Shown piece by piece: positions 1 through 9,644 of a stretch of 56,073 nucleotides of DNA. Numbering within the stretch: the stretch's first letter is position 1; every line of letters starts with the position of its first letter. The DNA lies in assembly GCF_018402695.1 (NCBI RefSeq), contig NZ_JAGYIM010000017.1, positions 1-56,073 on the forward strand, written 5' to 3'. This DNA is from Arsukibacterium sp. GTDB lineage: Bacteria; Pseudomonadota; Gammaproteobacteria; Enterobacterales; Alteromonadaceae. The position numbers and the translations under genes are program-made. The notes below the pieces were generated by a model that was given only the letters and a program-made list of their open reading frames with translations, did no database searches and had not been told where the DNA came from.

Positions 1-617
1 CGGGGGCACAGGGATCTCGTAGCCGACAATAGGTCAATTTTACCGGCTCGCGCCTGAGCAGTTAAATCAATAGTAAATTGATCCAGCGCCGGCGTTTTGC
101 CACCCTGTTTTGCACCTGTATTAGTCGGCGCATCACTCTGCTCTGCTGACTGCGCCGCCAGATTGGGCCAGACCCGCAATAATTCTGCCGGGTTAACTTT
201 ATCCAGCTCCGGAATACGGCGCAGTACCAGGCCAGCCAGGCTTTCATCCTGTAACAAGGTGTATAATAAGTAAGCGCTGCGAATTTGCCGGTCACCAAAT
301 TCAATAGTGGTATTAAGCCAGGTAGCTTTTAACCAGCTGATCAGTTGCACCGAAATCCCTGGCAGCGAGTTATTGCCGGTTTTCAGTTGCTCTAACGCCT
401 GCTGCAGTTGCTGCTGCAGCTTGTCAGTATCGATGGCAAAGCTGCGAAACAGTAAATTAAAATCGGCACTGTCACGCTGCACTAAGGCATCCAGCCAATG
501 CTCAATTTCCACCGTATAGTGGCTGCGCGACTGACAACGTGCTGTAGCGGCCTCCAATGCCTGCTTACAGTCGCTATTGAGTTTTTCTACCAGACTTTTC
601 AGAGAACTTGTCGACAT
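1..617 (-). CDS. tssH: TssH (ClpV) AAA+ ATPase, N-terminal part, cut by window edge
   Basis: The start ATG is at 617, just downstream of tssG, and the gene runs off the left edge. About 200 residues are visible: a Clp-N-like double repeat rich in helices (LKSLVEKLNSDCKQALEAA near the start) and a linker ending in LDQFTIDLTAQARAGKID, the hallmark just before the first ATPase domain of ClpV. ClpV disassembles the contracted TssB/TssC sheath in the cytoplasm so that subunits can be reused. It is the last visible gene of the leftward T6SS operon. The last dozen codons at the edge (about positions 1-33) no longer follow the family: the expected P-V/I-G-R-D stretch is only recovered after a one-base shift and is then incomplete. 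That may be an edge artefact or a real lesion. Confidence 0.85.
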   Translation of the reverse strand, partial: MSTSSLKSLVEKLNSDCKQALEAATARCQSRSHYTVEIEHWLDALVQRDSADFNLLFRSFAIDTDKLQQQLQQALEQLKTGNNSLPGISVQLISWLKATWLNTTIEFGDRQIRSAYLLYTLLQDESLAGLVLRRIPELDKVNPAELLRVWPNLAAQSAEQSDAPTNTGAKQGGKTPALDQFTIDLTAQARAGKIDLLSATRSLCP

Positions 618-637
618 ACATGCTTCCTGTGCATTAA

Positions 638-1633
638 TTAAAGCCGGCCCAGTTGAAAACCAACCTGAGCGGGATGCTGCGATATTGCAGCGCGGATACT
701 TAACCGGCTACCGCGGCCAAGCGCAGTTTGCCGGCTGGCCAGGCGGGTACAGGCAAAGTCCTGTTGTTTACCCTTGATCACCAGCCGAACCTGCAAATGA
801 GGGTCGAGATAACGGCTGACAATCTGCTGAATGAGCTGATAACGGTTACCGCCGGGTAACAAAGCGGGCAATTTTGCTGCCGGGGCATCGACTTCAATCA
901 CCAGCGCAGAGCTGACATCCCATACCCGTTGTCCCAGCATGGTGGTCTGACCCAACGCGCCATTCTGGCCCTCTGGTAAGGTGCGGCCACTAAGCCGGCT
1001 TTGCTCAGTAGCGTCAACTGCTAACCAACGCCCTGATAACGAGACCACCCGGCTATTTGCACCAAGCAGGTCGGTCAATATTTGCTGCAGAAACTGAGCC
1101 GGACGATTACGCTGACTGAAGGCTCCCGCGTAGTACAAGCCCAGGTTATCCTGACAGCCGGTAAGCTGTTGCAACAACTTACTGAACGGATCGTTTACGC
1201 CATCGGCAATTTCATACTGACAGGCAAAGCGGTATTTTTCCCAGGCCCGGTAATACAGCGAAATCAGCCGATGATTGAACATATCGTAGAAATCACGCAT
1301 TGCGCCGTCGCGCTGTTTCAACCGCTGCAGCACCATTTCGGTGTAGTGCTGCGGCAGCACGCCACTGGGCCCGGTTAACCCCAGAAAGCTGACGTACAGC
1401 TCCAGCGCCAGTTTGTCATCACTGTTGGTGCGGGAATTGGCTTTATTTATGGGTTGCCCGGCAAAGCCCAGATGTTGCTCTGCCTTAAACCGCACTAACT
1501 CGGCCGCGGGGAAGGCATCACGGCCAACGCCATGCCATTGCTTCTGCTCAGCGCTAAGCTGGCGTTCTACCTGATACACGGCCTGGTAAAAATCATAGTC
1601 CGCCGGGCTGGCCACTAAAGCTGCTAAACTCAT
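638..1633 (-). CDS. tssG: TssG (ImpH), T6SS baseplate subunit
   Basis: 331 residues, the normal length for TssG. The N-terminal region has the family's F-x-Q-A-V-Y-x-V-E/R pattern (DYDFYQAVYQVERQ) and the middle carries FLGLTGPSGVLPQHYTE, the most conserved TssG signature. TssG joins TssE, TssF and TssK in the cytoplasmic baseplate wedge on which the sheath and tube assemble. It lies 24 bases downstream of tssF and 20 bases upstream of tssH in the same leftward operon. Identification is secure from the signature and the gene order. Confidence 0.95.
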   Translation of the reverse strand: MSLAALVASPADYDFYQAVYQVERQLSAEQKQWHGVGRDAFPAAELVRFKAEQHLGFAGQPINKANSRTNSDDKLALELYVSFLGLTGPSGVLPQHYTEMVLQRLKQRDGAMRDFYDMFNHRLISLYYRAWEKYRFACQYEIADGVNDPFSKLLQQLTGCQDNLGLYYAGAFSQRNRPAQFLQQILTDLLGANSRVVSLSGRWLAVDATEQSRLSGRTLPEGQNGALGQTTMLGQRVWDVSSALVIEVDAPAAKLPALLPGGNRYQLIQQIVSRYLDPHLQVRLVIKGKQQDFACTRLASRQTALGRGSRLSIRAAISQHPAQVGFQLGRL

Positions 1634-1657
1634 AAGTTCACGCTCACAATTTTATAC

Positions 1658-3490
1658 TCACAACAGTACCCTGCTGCCTACTCTGGCCGGCCAGCGATGA
1701 TAAATCTGTTCGTGTTCCTTCAGTTTTACTGTCAAGCGGGTATAGCTGTTGATACTGGCGTACTGGGCAAAAAATGCATCGAGGATATTGGCAAAAAAGT
1801 ACACATTACTACCAGCATAGGCAGACTGGCTGAATTCCAGCAAAATCTCGGTACCGCTGCATACCGCAATCCGCCCTTGCTGGTTAACCCTGGCAGAGCC
1901 ACTGCTCAGGGTTAACCCGGTAATACCGTCAATCAGCGCTTTGGACTCTGGTGTACAGCGAAAATCGTATAGTTTCAGAGTTTCCTGCAACACCTTTAGC
2001 GCCTGCTCCCCGCTGAAATGATTCAGGGTAAGATGATTTACCAGCTGCCAGCGGCTGCTCTCTGCTAATGCCGGCCGGATACTCATAGTCGGTGCGATCA
2101 GACAGCGCACCGATTTAATCACATCAGCATGTTTGCTGATGGCAAACCCCGGTTCGCCGCCACCAAAGGGCAAGTATGCGGGCTGGTTACGGTTACTGCA
2201 CAATGCATTAACCTGGATTACCCAGTTTTGCTGCTCATCATTATTACTCACCCCTTTAAAGAGGCGGTCAATAATGGATAAATACACTTCGGTGCCAGCT
2301 TCGGCATATCCCCCTGCCCAATCGACAAATTCGCGCCGGGTGTGCCAGAATAACTGTTGCTGCTGCAGGTAGTCAGGATGGCCCTGACTATAATAAGGGT
2401 TAAGCGTGACTTCATTACCTTGCGGGTCAAATGCCTGTACCTGCTGCACCTGTACGACTTCACAAACATCTGCATCCAGATAACGAGGCACCAGCCGGTA
2501 TTCATACTGGGCAGACTCCAGCTTCACCGGCTCCAGTTTCTGCTTAAATAAGTTAATGACCGGGGTGCATCCAAGCAGCACACTGTCAGCCGTGACATGG
2601 CGCTCCAGTTCATCTGCCCCCTCGGCCAGATAGAAATAAAAATCTACTTTATCGGCGACACCAGGCCAGTCCGGGTCCAGATCGGTTAAAGCAAAAAACA
2701 GAAACTTTTCCGGACATAAAAATTGCTCTATTATTAAGCGGTAGCCAGCAAAACTTCGCTGGCTGTAGGGCACCACCTGCTCATCATCGGCAAAGCCGAC
2801 GGCCTGAATATGCCGTGGCTGTAAAAAGCGCATCTGCTCGGGTTGCCCCGCTGGCGCCACGCCGATACTGATCACATGGCGCAGAATAAGCTCAAACAAC
2901 TTGTAAACATGGTGGCGCTGGCCGTTAAGATAAAACCGCAACTTACCTACTGCCAACTCCTGCAGCGACGTGTTATCAAACTCGCAAGCTAAGCTGAGTT
3001 TCAATAGCGCCTTCGCGGTCTGACTGGCCGGTGGTTTAGGCGCATGGAAAGGCGCATTTTTAAACTCGGCCTGCACCACTTCCAATGGCCAGATATCGGT
3101 GTCGTAACAACTTTGAAAGGTACAGGGTTTTAACCCCTCCGCCCGGGTTTCAAATTCAGTACCGCGTTTAACCCTGATTCCAGAGGTCGACAAATTTTGA
3201 CTGACCAGTTTCAGTACCGATACTGATGGAATTGGCGCCTGATAGTCCGGGTACATCTGGCCAAGTAAGGCATCGGTTAATTCGGGGAAGCTGTCATCCA
3301 GTTTTTGCCGGATCTGAGCAGTTAACAGCGAAAAAGCCTCGATTAACCGCGATACATGCGGGTCCTCTACTGTCTCTTCGCTGATCCGTAGCCGGCCGGC
3401 TATTTTTGGGTATTTCTCGGCATACTCTGCCCCCATCCGGCGGATAAACGTCAGTTCACGATTGTAATACTTCAACAACTCATCATTCAT
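1658..3490 (-). CDS. tssF: TssF (ImpG), T6SS baseplate subunit
   Basis: 610 residues, typical for TssF. It begins MNDELLKYYNRELTFIRRMG and continues with AEKYPKIAGRLRISEETVED and RLIEAFSLLTAQIRQKLDDS, the family's diagnostic N-terminus. The centre holds a GTEFETRA motif and the C-terminus an LxLYDFR...IDGI segment. TssF forms the wedge core of the baseplate with TssG. Its start codon overlaps the last base of tssE, so translation is probably coupled. No abnormality is seen. Confidence 0.96.
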   Translation of the reverse strand: MNDELLKYYNRELTFIRRMGAEYAEKYPKIAGRLRISEETVEDPHVSRLIEAFSLLTAQIRQKLDDSFPELTDALLGQMYPDYQAPIPSVSVLKLVSQNLSTSGIRVKRGTEFETRAEGLKPCTFQSCYDTDIWPLEVVQAEFKNAPFHAPKPPASQTAKALLKLSLACEFDNTSLQELAVGKLRFYLNGQRHHVYKLFELILRHVISIGVAPAGQPEQMRFLQPRHIQAVGFADDEQVVPYSQRSFAGYRLIIEQFLCPEKFLFFALTDLDPDWPGVADKVDFYFYLAEGADELERHVTADSVLLGCTPVINLFKQKLEPVKLESAQYEYRLVPRYLDADVCEVVQVQQVQAFDPQGNEVTLNPYYSQGHPDYLQQQQLFWHTRREFVDWAGGYAEAGTEVYLSIIDRLFKGVSNNDEQQNWVIQVNALCSNRNQPAYLPFGGGEPGFAISKHADVIKSVRCLIAPTMSIRPALAESSRWQLVNHLTLNHFSGEQALKVLQETLKLYDFRCTPESKALIDGITGLTLSSGSARVNQQGRIAVCSGTEILLEFSQSAYAGSNVYFFANILDAFFAQYASINSYTRLTVKLKEHEQIYHRWPARVGSRVLL

Positions 3491-3978
3491 TACTGATAAT
3501 CCCTGATGGTCAGCCCCAGGTGAACTGGCTCTACTTCAGAATCAAACATAATATGTTCCGGCTCCGGGTCAGCGTATAACAGTGCTTGTATTCGCAACCG
3601 CAATACCCGTTCAATACTTTGCTGCTCGTCGGGTAATGACACGTCGACCTCAACGAAACGAGGCTCAAAACGCCGGATACACTGCTCTACCGCCCGGCAT
3701 AACTGCTGGCGACCTTCAATGGAATCAACTACCATCACCGAGAAATCTGGCAGGCCGTAATTCAGCAAGCTTTGTGGCAATTCAGCATAGCTTTCGGGCC
3801 AGACATGCCACTGCACCCGGGTGTTGAGCAGGTTTTCTAAATCTCGCCGCACGCTTTGTCGCAAGGCTTTTAAATCGAAACCACGGCGTTGCCGGCCCGG
3901 ATCTTTCTGACCGGGTGCATCGTCAATCAGCCGGTCAAGCAGCGACATCTGTAACGCCTGCTTCTGATGCACTTTCAT
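3490..3978 (-). CDS. tssE: TssE (ImpF), gp25-like T6SS baseplate subunit
   Basis: 162 residues with the gp25-like lysozyme fold family pattern: SLLDRLIDD near the N-terminus, an R-x-D-L-E-N-L-L-N-T-R segment, then LPQSLLNYGLPDFS and a C-terminal region RFEPRFVEVDVSLP. TssE is the T6SS counterpart of phage T4 gp25 and triggers sheath assembly on the baseplate. It overlaps tssF by one base. Upstream tagJ ends five bases away, so the genes are read from one message. Confidence 0.95.
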   Translation of the reverse strand: MKVHQKQALQMSLLDRLIDDAPGQKDPGRQRRGFDLKALRQSVRRDLENLLNTRVQWHVWPESYAELPQSLLNYGLPDFSVMVVDSIEGRQQLCRAVEQCIRRFEPRFVEVDVSLPDEQQSIERVLRLRIQALLYADPEPEHIMFDSEVEPVHLGLTIRDYQ

Positions 3979-3983
3979 TGTGG

Positions 3984-4820
3984 TTACTCAGCCATCGCCG
4001 GCGTCGCAGCCAGGCTGGCTTCATTCAGAATGTCCAGCTCCAGCAAATCACCCAGTGCCACTGCCTGCTCACCAAGCAATACCATCTTCTGGCCACTGCC
4101 GGTTATCAGCCTGGCATCGTGCTCATGCCAATCGGTTACCCGGCCAAGCTGGATAGCCGGATCAGTGTCGTTATCAGCGCTGTTGCCAACGTAGATCAGC
4201 GGTAAAAATGCCTCGCCCTGCGGGCCATCAATAATACTGATATCAACCCGGCGCCAGATGGTGTCTAGCAAGCTTTTTGGTGGATGAAGCTTTAAACTGG
4301 CAATTTGCTCAAAGCCAGCCAGATAGTATTTACCGTCAGTGCCGAACAACTCCAGATAACCGCCCAAGCTATCGTCAAGGTCACGAATATCGCTATACCG
4401 CTGGCCGCGCTGTTCGACAGCTACTTCTGGCCGTAACTGCTCCATTTCCTCAGCAGCCAGTGCCGCTGTGCTGATATCCTGCTCGTGCATTGCTAAGCGT
4501 AATTTAAGCAAGGCACTGAACATTGGCGCCGGCTCACCAAACAAAGTCGCGGTCATGCCGCCCTGGTAAAAATCCCGCCGGGCAGTTTCGGCCCGAATTA
4601 ATTGCCGGACGTTGACAGCACCTAATAAAAAATCCGGATGCTGGCGTACAATCATGTCCAGCTGCGCATCGGCTTTATCCAGCTCACCGGCAATGCACAA
4701 CAGCTCAACATAGACTGCACGCATCTGGGCATTTAGCGGGTCATCCCGCAATACAGTCAGAGCATGCTCCATTGCCTGCTGCAACTGGCCACTACTGATT
4801 AACGAATTTAGTTTTTGCAT
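3984..4820 (-). CDS. tagJ: TagJ / ImpE, T6SS accessory protein
   Basis: 278 residues. The N-terminal half is TPR-like (ALTVLRDDPLNAQMRAVYVELLCIAGELDKA...), and the C-terminal half carries the ImpE segment with W-R-R-V-D-I and GEAFLPLIYVGN. ImpE/TagJ proteins in Imp-type clusters bind the sheath or ClpV side and assist disassembly; the exact role varies between species. The position between the second sheath paralogue and tssE matches the impD-impE-impF order of Rhizobium-type clusters. It is not a core T6SS gene, so it marks the subtype. Confidence 0.9.
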   Translation of the reverse strand: MQKLNSLISSGQLQQAMEHALTVLRDDPLNAQMRAVYVELLCIAGELDKADAQLDMIVRQHPDFLLGAVNVRQLIRAETARRDFYQGGMTATLFGEPAPMFSALLKLRLAMHEQDISTAALAAEEMEQLRPEVAVEQRGQRYSDIRDLDDSLGGYLELFGTDGKYYLAGFEQIASLKLHPPKSLLDTIWRRVDISIIDGPQGEAFLPLIYVGNSADNDTDPAIQLGRVTDWHEHDARLITGSGQKMVLLGEQAVALGDLLELDILNEASLAATPAMAE

Positions 4821-4830
4821 AAAAGATCCC

Positions 4831-6366
4831 TCAGGCAGACGCCTTTTGTTTCGGAGACAACTCCGCGACTAATTTTACTGATGTCACCATCTGATCCAGC
4901 TGGAAATGCGGCTGCAGCTGGATTACTGAATAATAGCGGCCCGGCTGTCCCCGCTTCTCTTTCACCTTGATCCGCGCTTCCCGCAGTGGCCGGCGCGCTC
5001 TGACCTCATAAGACGCATCCTCTGAAGCCGTGGTATAGTTGTGCAGCCAGCGTTGTAATTCCTGCTCACACTCCTCAGCTGAGACATACCCCCCCACCTT
5101 ATCGCGACCAATCACCTTGATATAATGGGCAAAACGGGCCACACATAAGATGTACTGCAACATGGCAGACAAGCGGGCGTTAACAGTGGATAAGGTTCTA
5201 TCGTAGGCTTTCGCTTCCTGCACCGAAGCATTATTGTAAAACGCATAAAAATCGCTGTAAGGCACTGCCGACAGCGGCACAAAACCGGCATCTGATAGCG
5301 CGGCTTCGAAGCGATGCCCCACCAGTAAATTTACTGATGGTTTATTAAATGGTTGATATTTTTCAGTTTCATACTGGCTGACGGGCAAATGAGTCACCAG
5401 CCCAAAATTATAATGGCCGGCTTTCATGCCACGGATTTGACCGAACCAGCCCGACTCGCTGTATGCCCGCACCAATACTCCAGCAAACGCCCAGGCCGCA
5501 TTACCCCACAAATAGTCACGCTGTGGCCGGTTAAACTGCTCTTTAAACACAAAGCCTTCACTACGGCTGCCATCATCTTTATAGGGCGGTCGCATCAGCA
5601 CCTGGGGTAGAACCAAACCCAAAAAGCGGGCATCTTCCATATTACGCAGCGCCCGCCACTTTACATATTCCGGCTGTTTAAACTGGCTGGCGATATCCGC
5701 CACCTGGCCAAGCTCTGAGAAATGATCGACGCCAAACAATGACGGATGAGCCGCGGTTATAAAAGGCGCAAATGCCGCTGCGGCGGTACGGGCAACCTCT
5801 TTTAAGGTATCAAGATCATTAATGCTCTGGCCGCGGCGGATTTTATGGCTGATTTGATAATCTCCAATCAACACCCCAAAAGGCTCACCGCCGGCCATAT
5901 CAAATTCGTTGTCGTAAATCAGTTTGAAAAAATCACTCTGGTCAAAATCTATAGCCCGGTTAATATCCTTACTTAGCTCCGGCCAGGACAGAGAAATTAA
6001 TTTCACTTTTACTTTTTGCTCACGGTCGAAGCGCTCTGCCTGCTCGGTTAAATACAGTAAACCGCGCCAGCTGGCTTCAAGCTCCTGTAGTACAGGATGA
6101 TGCAATATAGTATTGAGCTGCTGGTTAATCAGGCTGTCAATTTCCGCGATAGCCCGCCCCAATATTGGCGTAACAAAAGCCGCCCCGACACAGGGACGGC
6201 TTTCAATATGTTGCAGCCAGAACAGCACTGCTTTTAACGGATCGGCCTCACGTAAAAACCGGCTGAGTAAGCCTTTGCGCTCATAGCTGGCATAAGACGG
6301 ACAAGGCCGGTGGTCTTCTGTAATATCAAAGACCGTATCAGCAACAAAATTAACTGCGTCAACCAT
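4831..6366 (-). CDS. Second TssC-like sheath protein (ImpD-like)
   Basis: 511 residues from the ATG at 6366, chosen because AAGGACGG lies just upstream; an upstream in-frame alternative begins at 6396. It is clearly homologous to the neighbouring TssC: shared blocks are ELEASWRGLLYL, ISLSWPELSKDI, FDQSDFFKLIYDNEF and GGEPFGVLIGDY, and the C-terminal R-x-P-G-x-Y/x...QL-Q-x-W-like end is also kept. It is longer at the N-terminus and more diverged in the middle (FVTPILGRAIAEIDSLI). Position and similarity match ImpD of Imp-type loci. Whether it is built into the sheath, caps it, or regulates it cannot be read from sequence. Confidence 0.88.
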   Translation of the reverse strand: MVDAVNFVADTVFDITEDHRPCPSYASYERKGLLSRFLREADPLKAVLFWLQHIESRPCVGAAFVTPILGRAIAEIDSLINQQLNTILHHPVLQELEASWRGLLYLTEQAERFDREQKVKVKLISLSWPELSKDINRAIDFDQSDFFKLIYDNEFDMAGGEPFGVLIGDYQISHKIRRGQSINDLDTLKEVARTAAAAFAPFITAAHPSLFGVDHFSELGQVADIASQFKQPEYVKWRALRNMEDARFLGLVLPQVLMRPPYKDDGSRSEGFVFKEQFNRPQRDYLWGNAAWAFAGVLVRAYSESGWFGQIRGMKAGHYNFGLVTHLPVSQYETEKYQPFNKPSVNLLVGHRFEAALSDAGFVPLSAVPYSDFYAFYNNASVQEAKAYDRTLSTVNARLSAMLQYILCVARFAHYIKVIGRDKVGGYVSAEECEQELQRWLHNYTTASEDASYEVRARRPLREARIKVKEKRGQPGRYYSVIQLQPHFQLDQMVTSVKLVAELSPKQKASA

Positions 6367-6421
6367 GACTTGTCCGTCCTTACTTCTGCCAACCAACTGC
6401 GCACTCGCAGCTGATGCTGGC

Positions 6422-7915
6422 TTAGCTACCCATTTCCGGAATTTTAGCGACTAAACGTAACGACGTAGACAGCTCTTCCAGTTGCAGCCATGGTCGTAAC
6501 CAGGCCACCGCATTGTAAGAGCCCGGCCGTCCCGGGATCTCACGCACCTGGACCTTGGCATCTGCCAGCGGATAACGGGCGCGTACTTCCTGGCCACTGC
6601 CTTCAGAGGCGTTGACATAAGTCAGGATCCAGCGGTTCAGCCATACTTCGACATCTTCTGCTTCCATAAAGCTACCGATCTTGTCACGGGCCAGTACTTT
6701 TAAGTAATGAGCAAAACGTGACGTTGCCATTAAATAAGGCAAGCGGGCAGAAATGGCCGCGTTTGCAGTGGCTTCCGGGCTCTCGTATTTTTTCGGTTTC
6801 TGCGCTGTTTGCGCACCGAAAAACACCGCGTAGTCAGTATTCTTGTAATGACACAGTGGTAAAAAGCCCATTTTGCCAAGCTCTGCTTCACGCCGATCGG
6901 TAATGCCGATTTCAGTCGGGCACTTTAAGTCCGGATCACCATCATCACTCATAAAGATGTGTGACGGCAGGCCTTCAACCTTACCGCCGCCTTCTGCACC
7001 ACGAATAGCCGTACAAAAGCCATATTGGGCAAAGGCGTTAGTCAGCCGGCTGCCCAGCACATAAGCGGCGTTCATCCAGCAGTAGTGGTTATGGTTGGTG
7101 TTTTTCGCCACGGCTTTCTGCGCATCTAATTCAAACTCTTCATAGCCGAATTCCTCTACCGGTGCGGTAGAACTACCGTAAGGCAGCCGTGCCAATACCC
7201 GTGGCATGCTCAGAGTAACAAAGCGGGAATCATCGCTGTCCCGGAACGAGCGCCATTTGGTATATTCCAGTGACTCAAAAATCTTTTCTAAATCGCGAGG
7301 CTTGGAAAGCTCTGTCCATTCATCAAAACCAAACAGTGCAGGTGAAGCACTCGATAAGAACGGACAGAAACCGGCCGCAGAAACATTTGACATATAGGTC
7401 AGGGTTTCGATGTCTTCCGGATGATTGGTAAACTCATAATCACCGATTATCGCGCCATAAGGTTCGCCGCCCGGTGTACCAAATTCCGTCTCATAGACTT
7501 TTTTGAAGGTCTGGCTCTGGTCAAACTCCACCGCTTTACTTAAATCTTTGTACAGCTCTTTTTTGCTCATGCTGATCATGCGGATTTTTAATGAGCTACC
7601 GGTCTCAGAGTTGGTTACCAGATGATTCAGACCACGCCAGCTGCCTTCTAACTTCTGAAAGTCTTCAGCGTGCATAATGGCCGCCAGCTGATCAGAAATC
7701 AGAGAATCTAAGCGGTTGATGGCTTCATTAAAAGTAACGGTCAGGTTTTTATTCCAGCTAACCGTGCCACTCATCGCTTCTTCGGTCAGGGTGCGAATAA
7801 GCTCTTCAGCGCGTGAAGCGTCTGTTTGTTTGGTGGCGCCAATTGCCTGATCCAGTAGCGATGCTAATTCAGTACTGCTGCTGTCATGGCTTTGTGCTAA
7901 GGCTTCCGTACTCAT
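6422..7915 (-). CDS. tssC: TssC (ImpC/VipB), T6SS contractile sheath large subunit
   Basis: 497 residues, standard length. Diagnostic blocks are [72 protein letters not shown] and the C-terminal [20 protein letters not shown]. TssC pairs with TssB to make the contractile sheath that fires the Hcp tube. It sits one base downstream of tssB, the near-universal arrangement. It is almost certainly the principal sheath subunit, since it is closer to the family norm than the neighbouring paralogue. Confidence 0.97.
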   Translation of the reverse strand: MSTEALAQSHDSSSTELASLLDQAIGATKQTDASRAEELIRTLTEEAMSGTVSWNKNLTVTFNEAINRLDSLISDQLAAIMHAEDFQKLEGSWRGLNHLVTNSETGSSLKIRMISMSKKELYKDLSKAVEFDQSQTFKKVYETEFGTPGGEPYGAIIGDYEFTNHPEDIETLTYMSNVSAAGFCPFLSSASPALFGFDEWTELSKPRDLEKIFESLEYTKWRSFRDSDDSRFVTLSMPRVLARLPYGSSTAPVEEFGYEEFELDAQKAVAKNTNHNHYCWMNAAYVLGSRLTNAFAQYGFCTAIRGAEGGGKVEGLPSHIFMSDDGDPDLKCPTEIGITDRREAELGKMGFLPLCHYKNTDYAVFFGAQTAQKPKKYESPEATANAAISARLPYLMATSRFAHYLKVLARDKIGSFMEAEDVEVWLNRWILTYVNASEGSGQEVRARYPLADAKVQVREIPGRPGSYNAVAWLRPWLQLEELSTSLRLVAKIPEMGS

Positions 7916-7916
7916 G

Positions 7917-8417
7917 TTATTTGTCCTCTAAATTCAGTTCCTGCGCCAGCTGTTGCAGGTCAGCATCACTGTTAAGTACCCGTTCCAGGATATTCTCCAG
8001 ATCTTCAGAGCGGTCGATTTTTGTCATTAAATCGCGCAGTTTATTGCGGGTAGCCATTAGTTTTTCCAGTGGCTCTACCTGACGGACAATAGCCGCGGGT
8101 TCAAAGTCCTGCATCGATTTAAATTCCAAATCCACCGCAAACTCACTGCCATCACCGGCCAGCTTATTTTCCACTTTAAAATTAAGCTTCGGGTTCATCC
8201 GCTTTAACACTTCGTCAAAATTATCCCGGTCAATCTGGACAAAACGACGATCTTTAAGTGGCTTTAGCGCCTGAGTATTGTGGCCGGCAAAATCTCCCAT
8301 TACCCCAACGACAAAAGGCAGTTCTTTTTTGACGGCGTTACCTTCAGTCTCTACATCATATGTAATGTGGACTCGGGGTTTGCGCACCCGTGACAACTTG
8401 CTGTGAATACTTTCCAT
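7917..8417 (-). CDS. tssB: TssB (ImpB/VipA), T6SS contractile sheath small subunit
   Basis: 166 residues, with the TssB N-terminus [21 protein letters not shown], the [15 protein letters not shown] block and the motif [19 protein letters not shown]. The C-terminal helix ([19 protein letters not shown]) is the region that binds TssC. Upstream spacing from tssA is 57 bases. No abnormality is seen; identification is certain from motifs plus the adjacent tssC. Confidence 0.97.
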   Translation of the reverse strand: MESIHSKLSRVRKPRVHITYDVETEGNAVKKELPFVVGVMGDFAGHNTQALKPLKDRRFVQIDRDNFDEVLKRMNPKLNFKVENKLAGDGSEFAVDLEFKSMQDFEPAAIVRQVEPLEKLMATRNKLRDLMTKIDRSEDLENILERVLNSDADLQQLAQELNLEDK

Positions 8418-8474
8418 TTACTCTCTCCTAATATTTGTCTGTCGTGGCCGCGCAGGCAACGCTGGCCGGTTGCA

Positions 8475-9566
8475 CTACTTAGTCTGCGGTATCCCCGCCA
8501 GACGAAAATAACTGTTTCGGGTATTACTATCGTCAATCAACTCCTGCAACAGCTCCGGTAAAGTGAGATCACTCCAGCGGATCACCTGCTCAAGCGCATA
8601 CGACATTGGCGAATGAGGTTCTGTCTTTCGAAAAAACTCGACAGCATGCTGCAATGAGCGAATAACCTGCTGTCTGGACTGCAACTGCTCATCGACACTG
8701 GCGGGATTAAGATTGGTAGTAGTCCCTTCAGCACTGACTTCTGCCGGACTGTCGCCCGCTACTTTCAGCTTGTCTGCCGCCAGATATGTCACCGCATCAA
8801 GGCATTTTTGCATGGCTTTGCTAATCGCGGTTGTTGGCTGGGGCTCACCTGCCATCGCCGCATCCATGGCATCAGACAGCAATTTAAATTCAGCAATAGC
8901 TAGCTGAATATCATTGCAAAGCTGCTGATAAAAGCTTGCCGGAGTTTCCTGCACCGCTTGTTGAATTTGTTCCAGGTTGGCAATACCGGCATCAGCGCGT
9001 TGCTTCTGCTTTGTCTCATCTTTTCTGGATAATTCTGCTGCCCTGACATATTGCCAGCAGGCAAAACAGCCGACGGAGGTCACTTCGGTCAGCGGAATAC
9101 TTAGGATAGGGGTAATAAGGGCACCGTCGCCTTCATAGCCGTTCAGACCAATTAACGGTGCAATCCGGGCTTCCATGCCTTCGTCATCTGGCAAGGGATA
9201 GAGATCCGGCCAAAAATGCTCAATCAACAGCCGGGTTGCTTTGAATCCGGCTGCCAAACCAGCAAAGCCTTCAGTCCGGCACCAGGCTTCAATCAACCAG
9301 GCGGCATATTCAAGATCTTTACTCTGGTTGGTCAGAATAGCTGGCAGGGCCTGAGCCAGGGGGCGCCAGTCCAGCACCAGTGATTGAAAATCATCATCTT
9401 CAAATAACATCGCCCGCTCGTTGGCACGAGCCTGACTACGTACGTCTTTTAAGCTGTAATACTGCGAGGTAGGTGAAATATCGCTACGTGGATCGATACC
9501 CGCCACTGCTTGCGCCGCTACGGGTTTAGTTAACAACTCGAAATCTATTAATTCACTGCGATCCAT
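8475..9566 (-). CDS. tssA: TssA (ImpA), T6SS sheath/tube assembly protein
   Basis: 363 residues from the ATG at 9566; a GTG one codon earlier is possible. The ImpA_N domain is visible in the first 160 residues: G-x-D-x-R, SLKDVRSQARANERAM, DWRPLAQALPAIL, KDLEYAAWLIEAWCRTEGF and FWPDLYPLPDDEGMEAR. The C-terminal part has LRSLQHAVEFFRKTEPHSPM-like text and ends WSDLTLPELLQELI, the short-type TssA terminus. TssA caps the growing sheath and coordinates tube and sheath polymerisation. It is first of the tssA-B-C run, with 78 bases between it and pppA upstream. Confidence 0.94.
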   Translation of the reverse strand: MDRSELIDFELLTKPVAAQAVAGIDPRSDISPTSQYYSLKDVRSQARANERAMLFEDDDFQSLVLDWRPLAQALPAILTNQSKDLEYAAWLIEAWCRTEGFAGLAAGFKATRLLIEHFWPDLYPLPDDEGMEARIAPLIGLNGYEGDGALITPILSIPLTEVTSVGCFACWQYVRAAELSRKDETKQKQRADAGIANLEQIQQAVQETPASFYQQLCNDIQLAIAEFKLLSDAMDAAMAGEPQPTTAISKAMQKCLDAVTYLAADKLKVAGDSPAEVSAEGTTTNLNPASVDEQLQSRQQVIRSLQHAVEFFRKTEPHSPMSYALEQVIRWSDLTLPELLQELIDDSNTRNSYFRLAGIPQTK

Positions 9567-9644
9567 CACAATTAACCATTAAATCTACTAACAGCAAAAT
9601 ATGTTACTTTATAGTTCACCAAATAACAACAATGCAAACTATAT

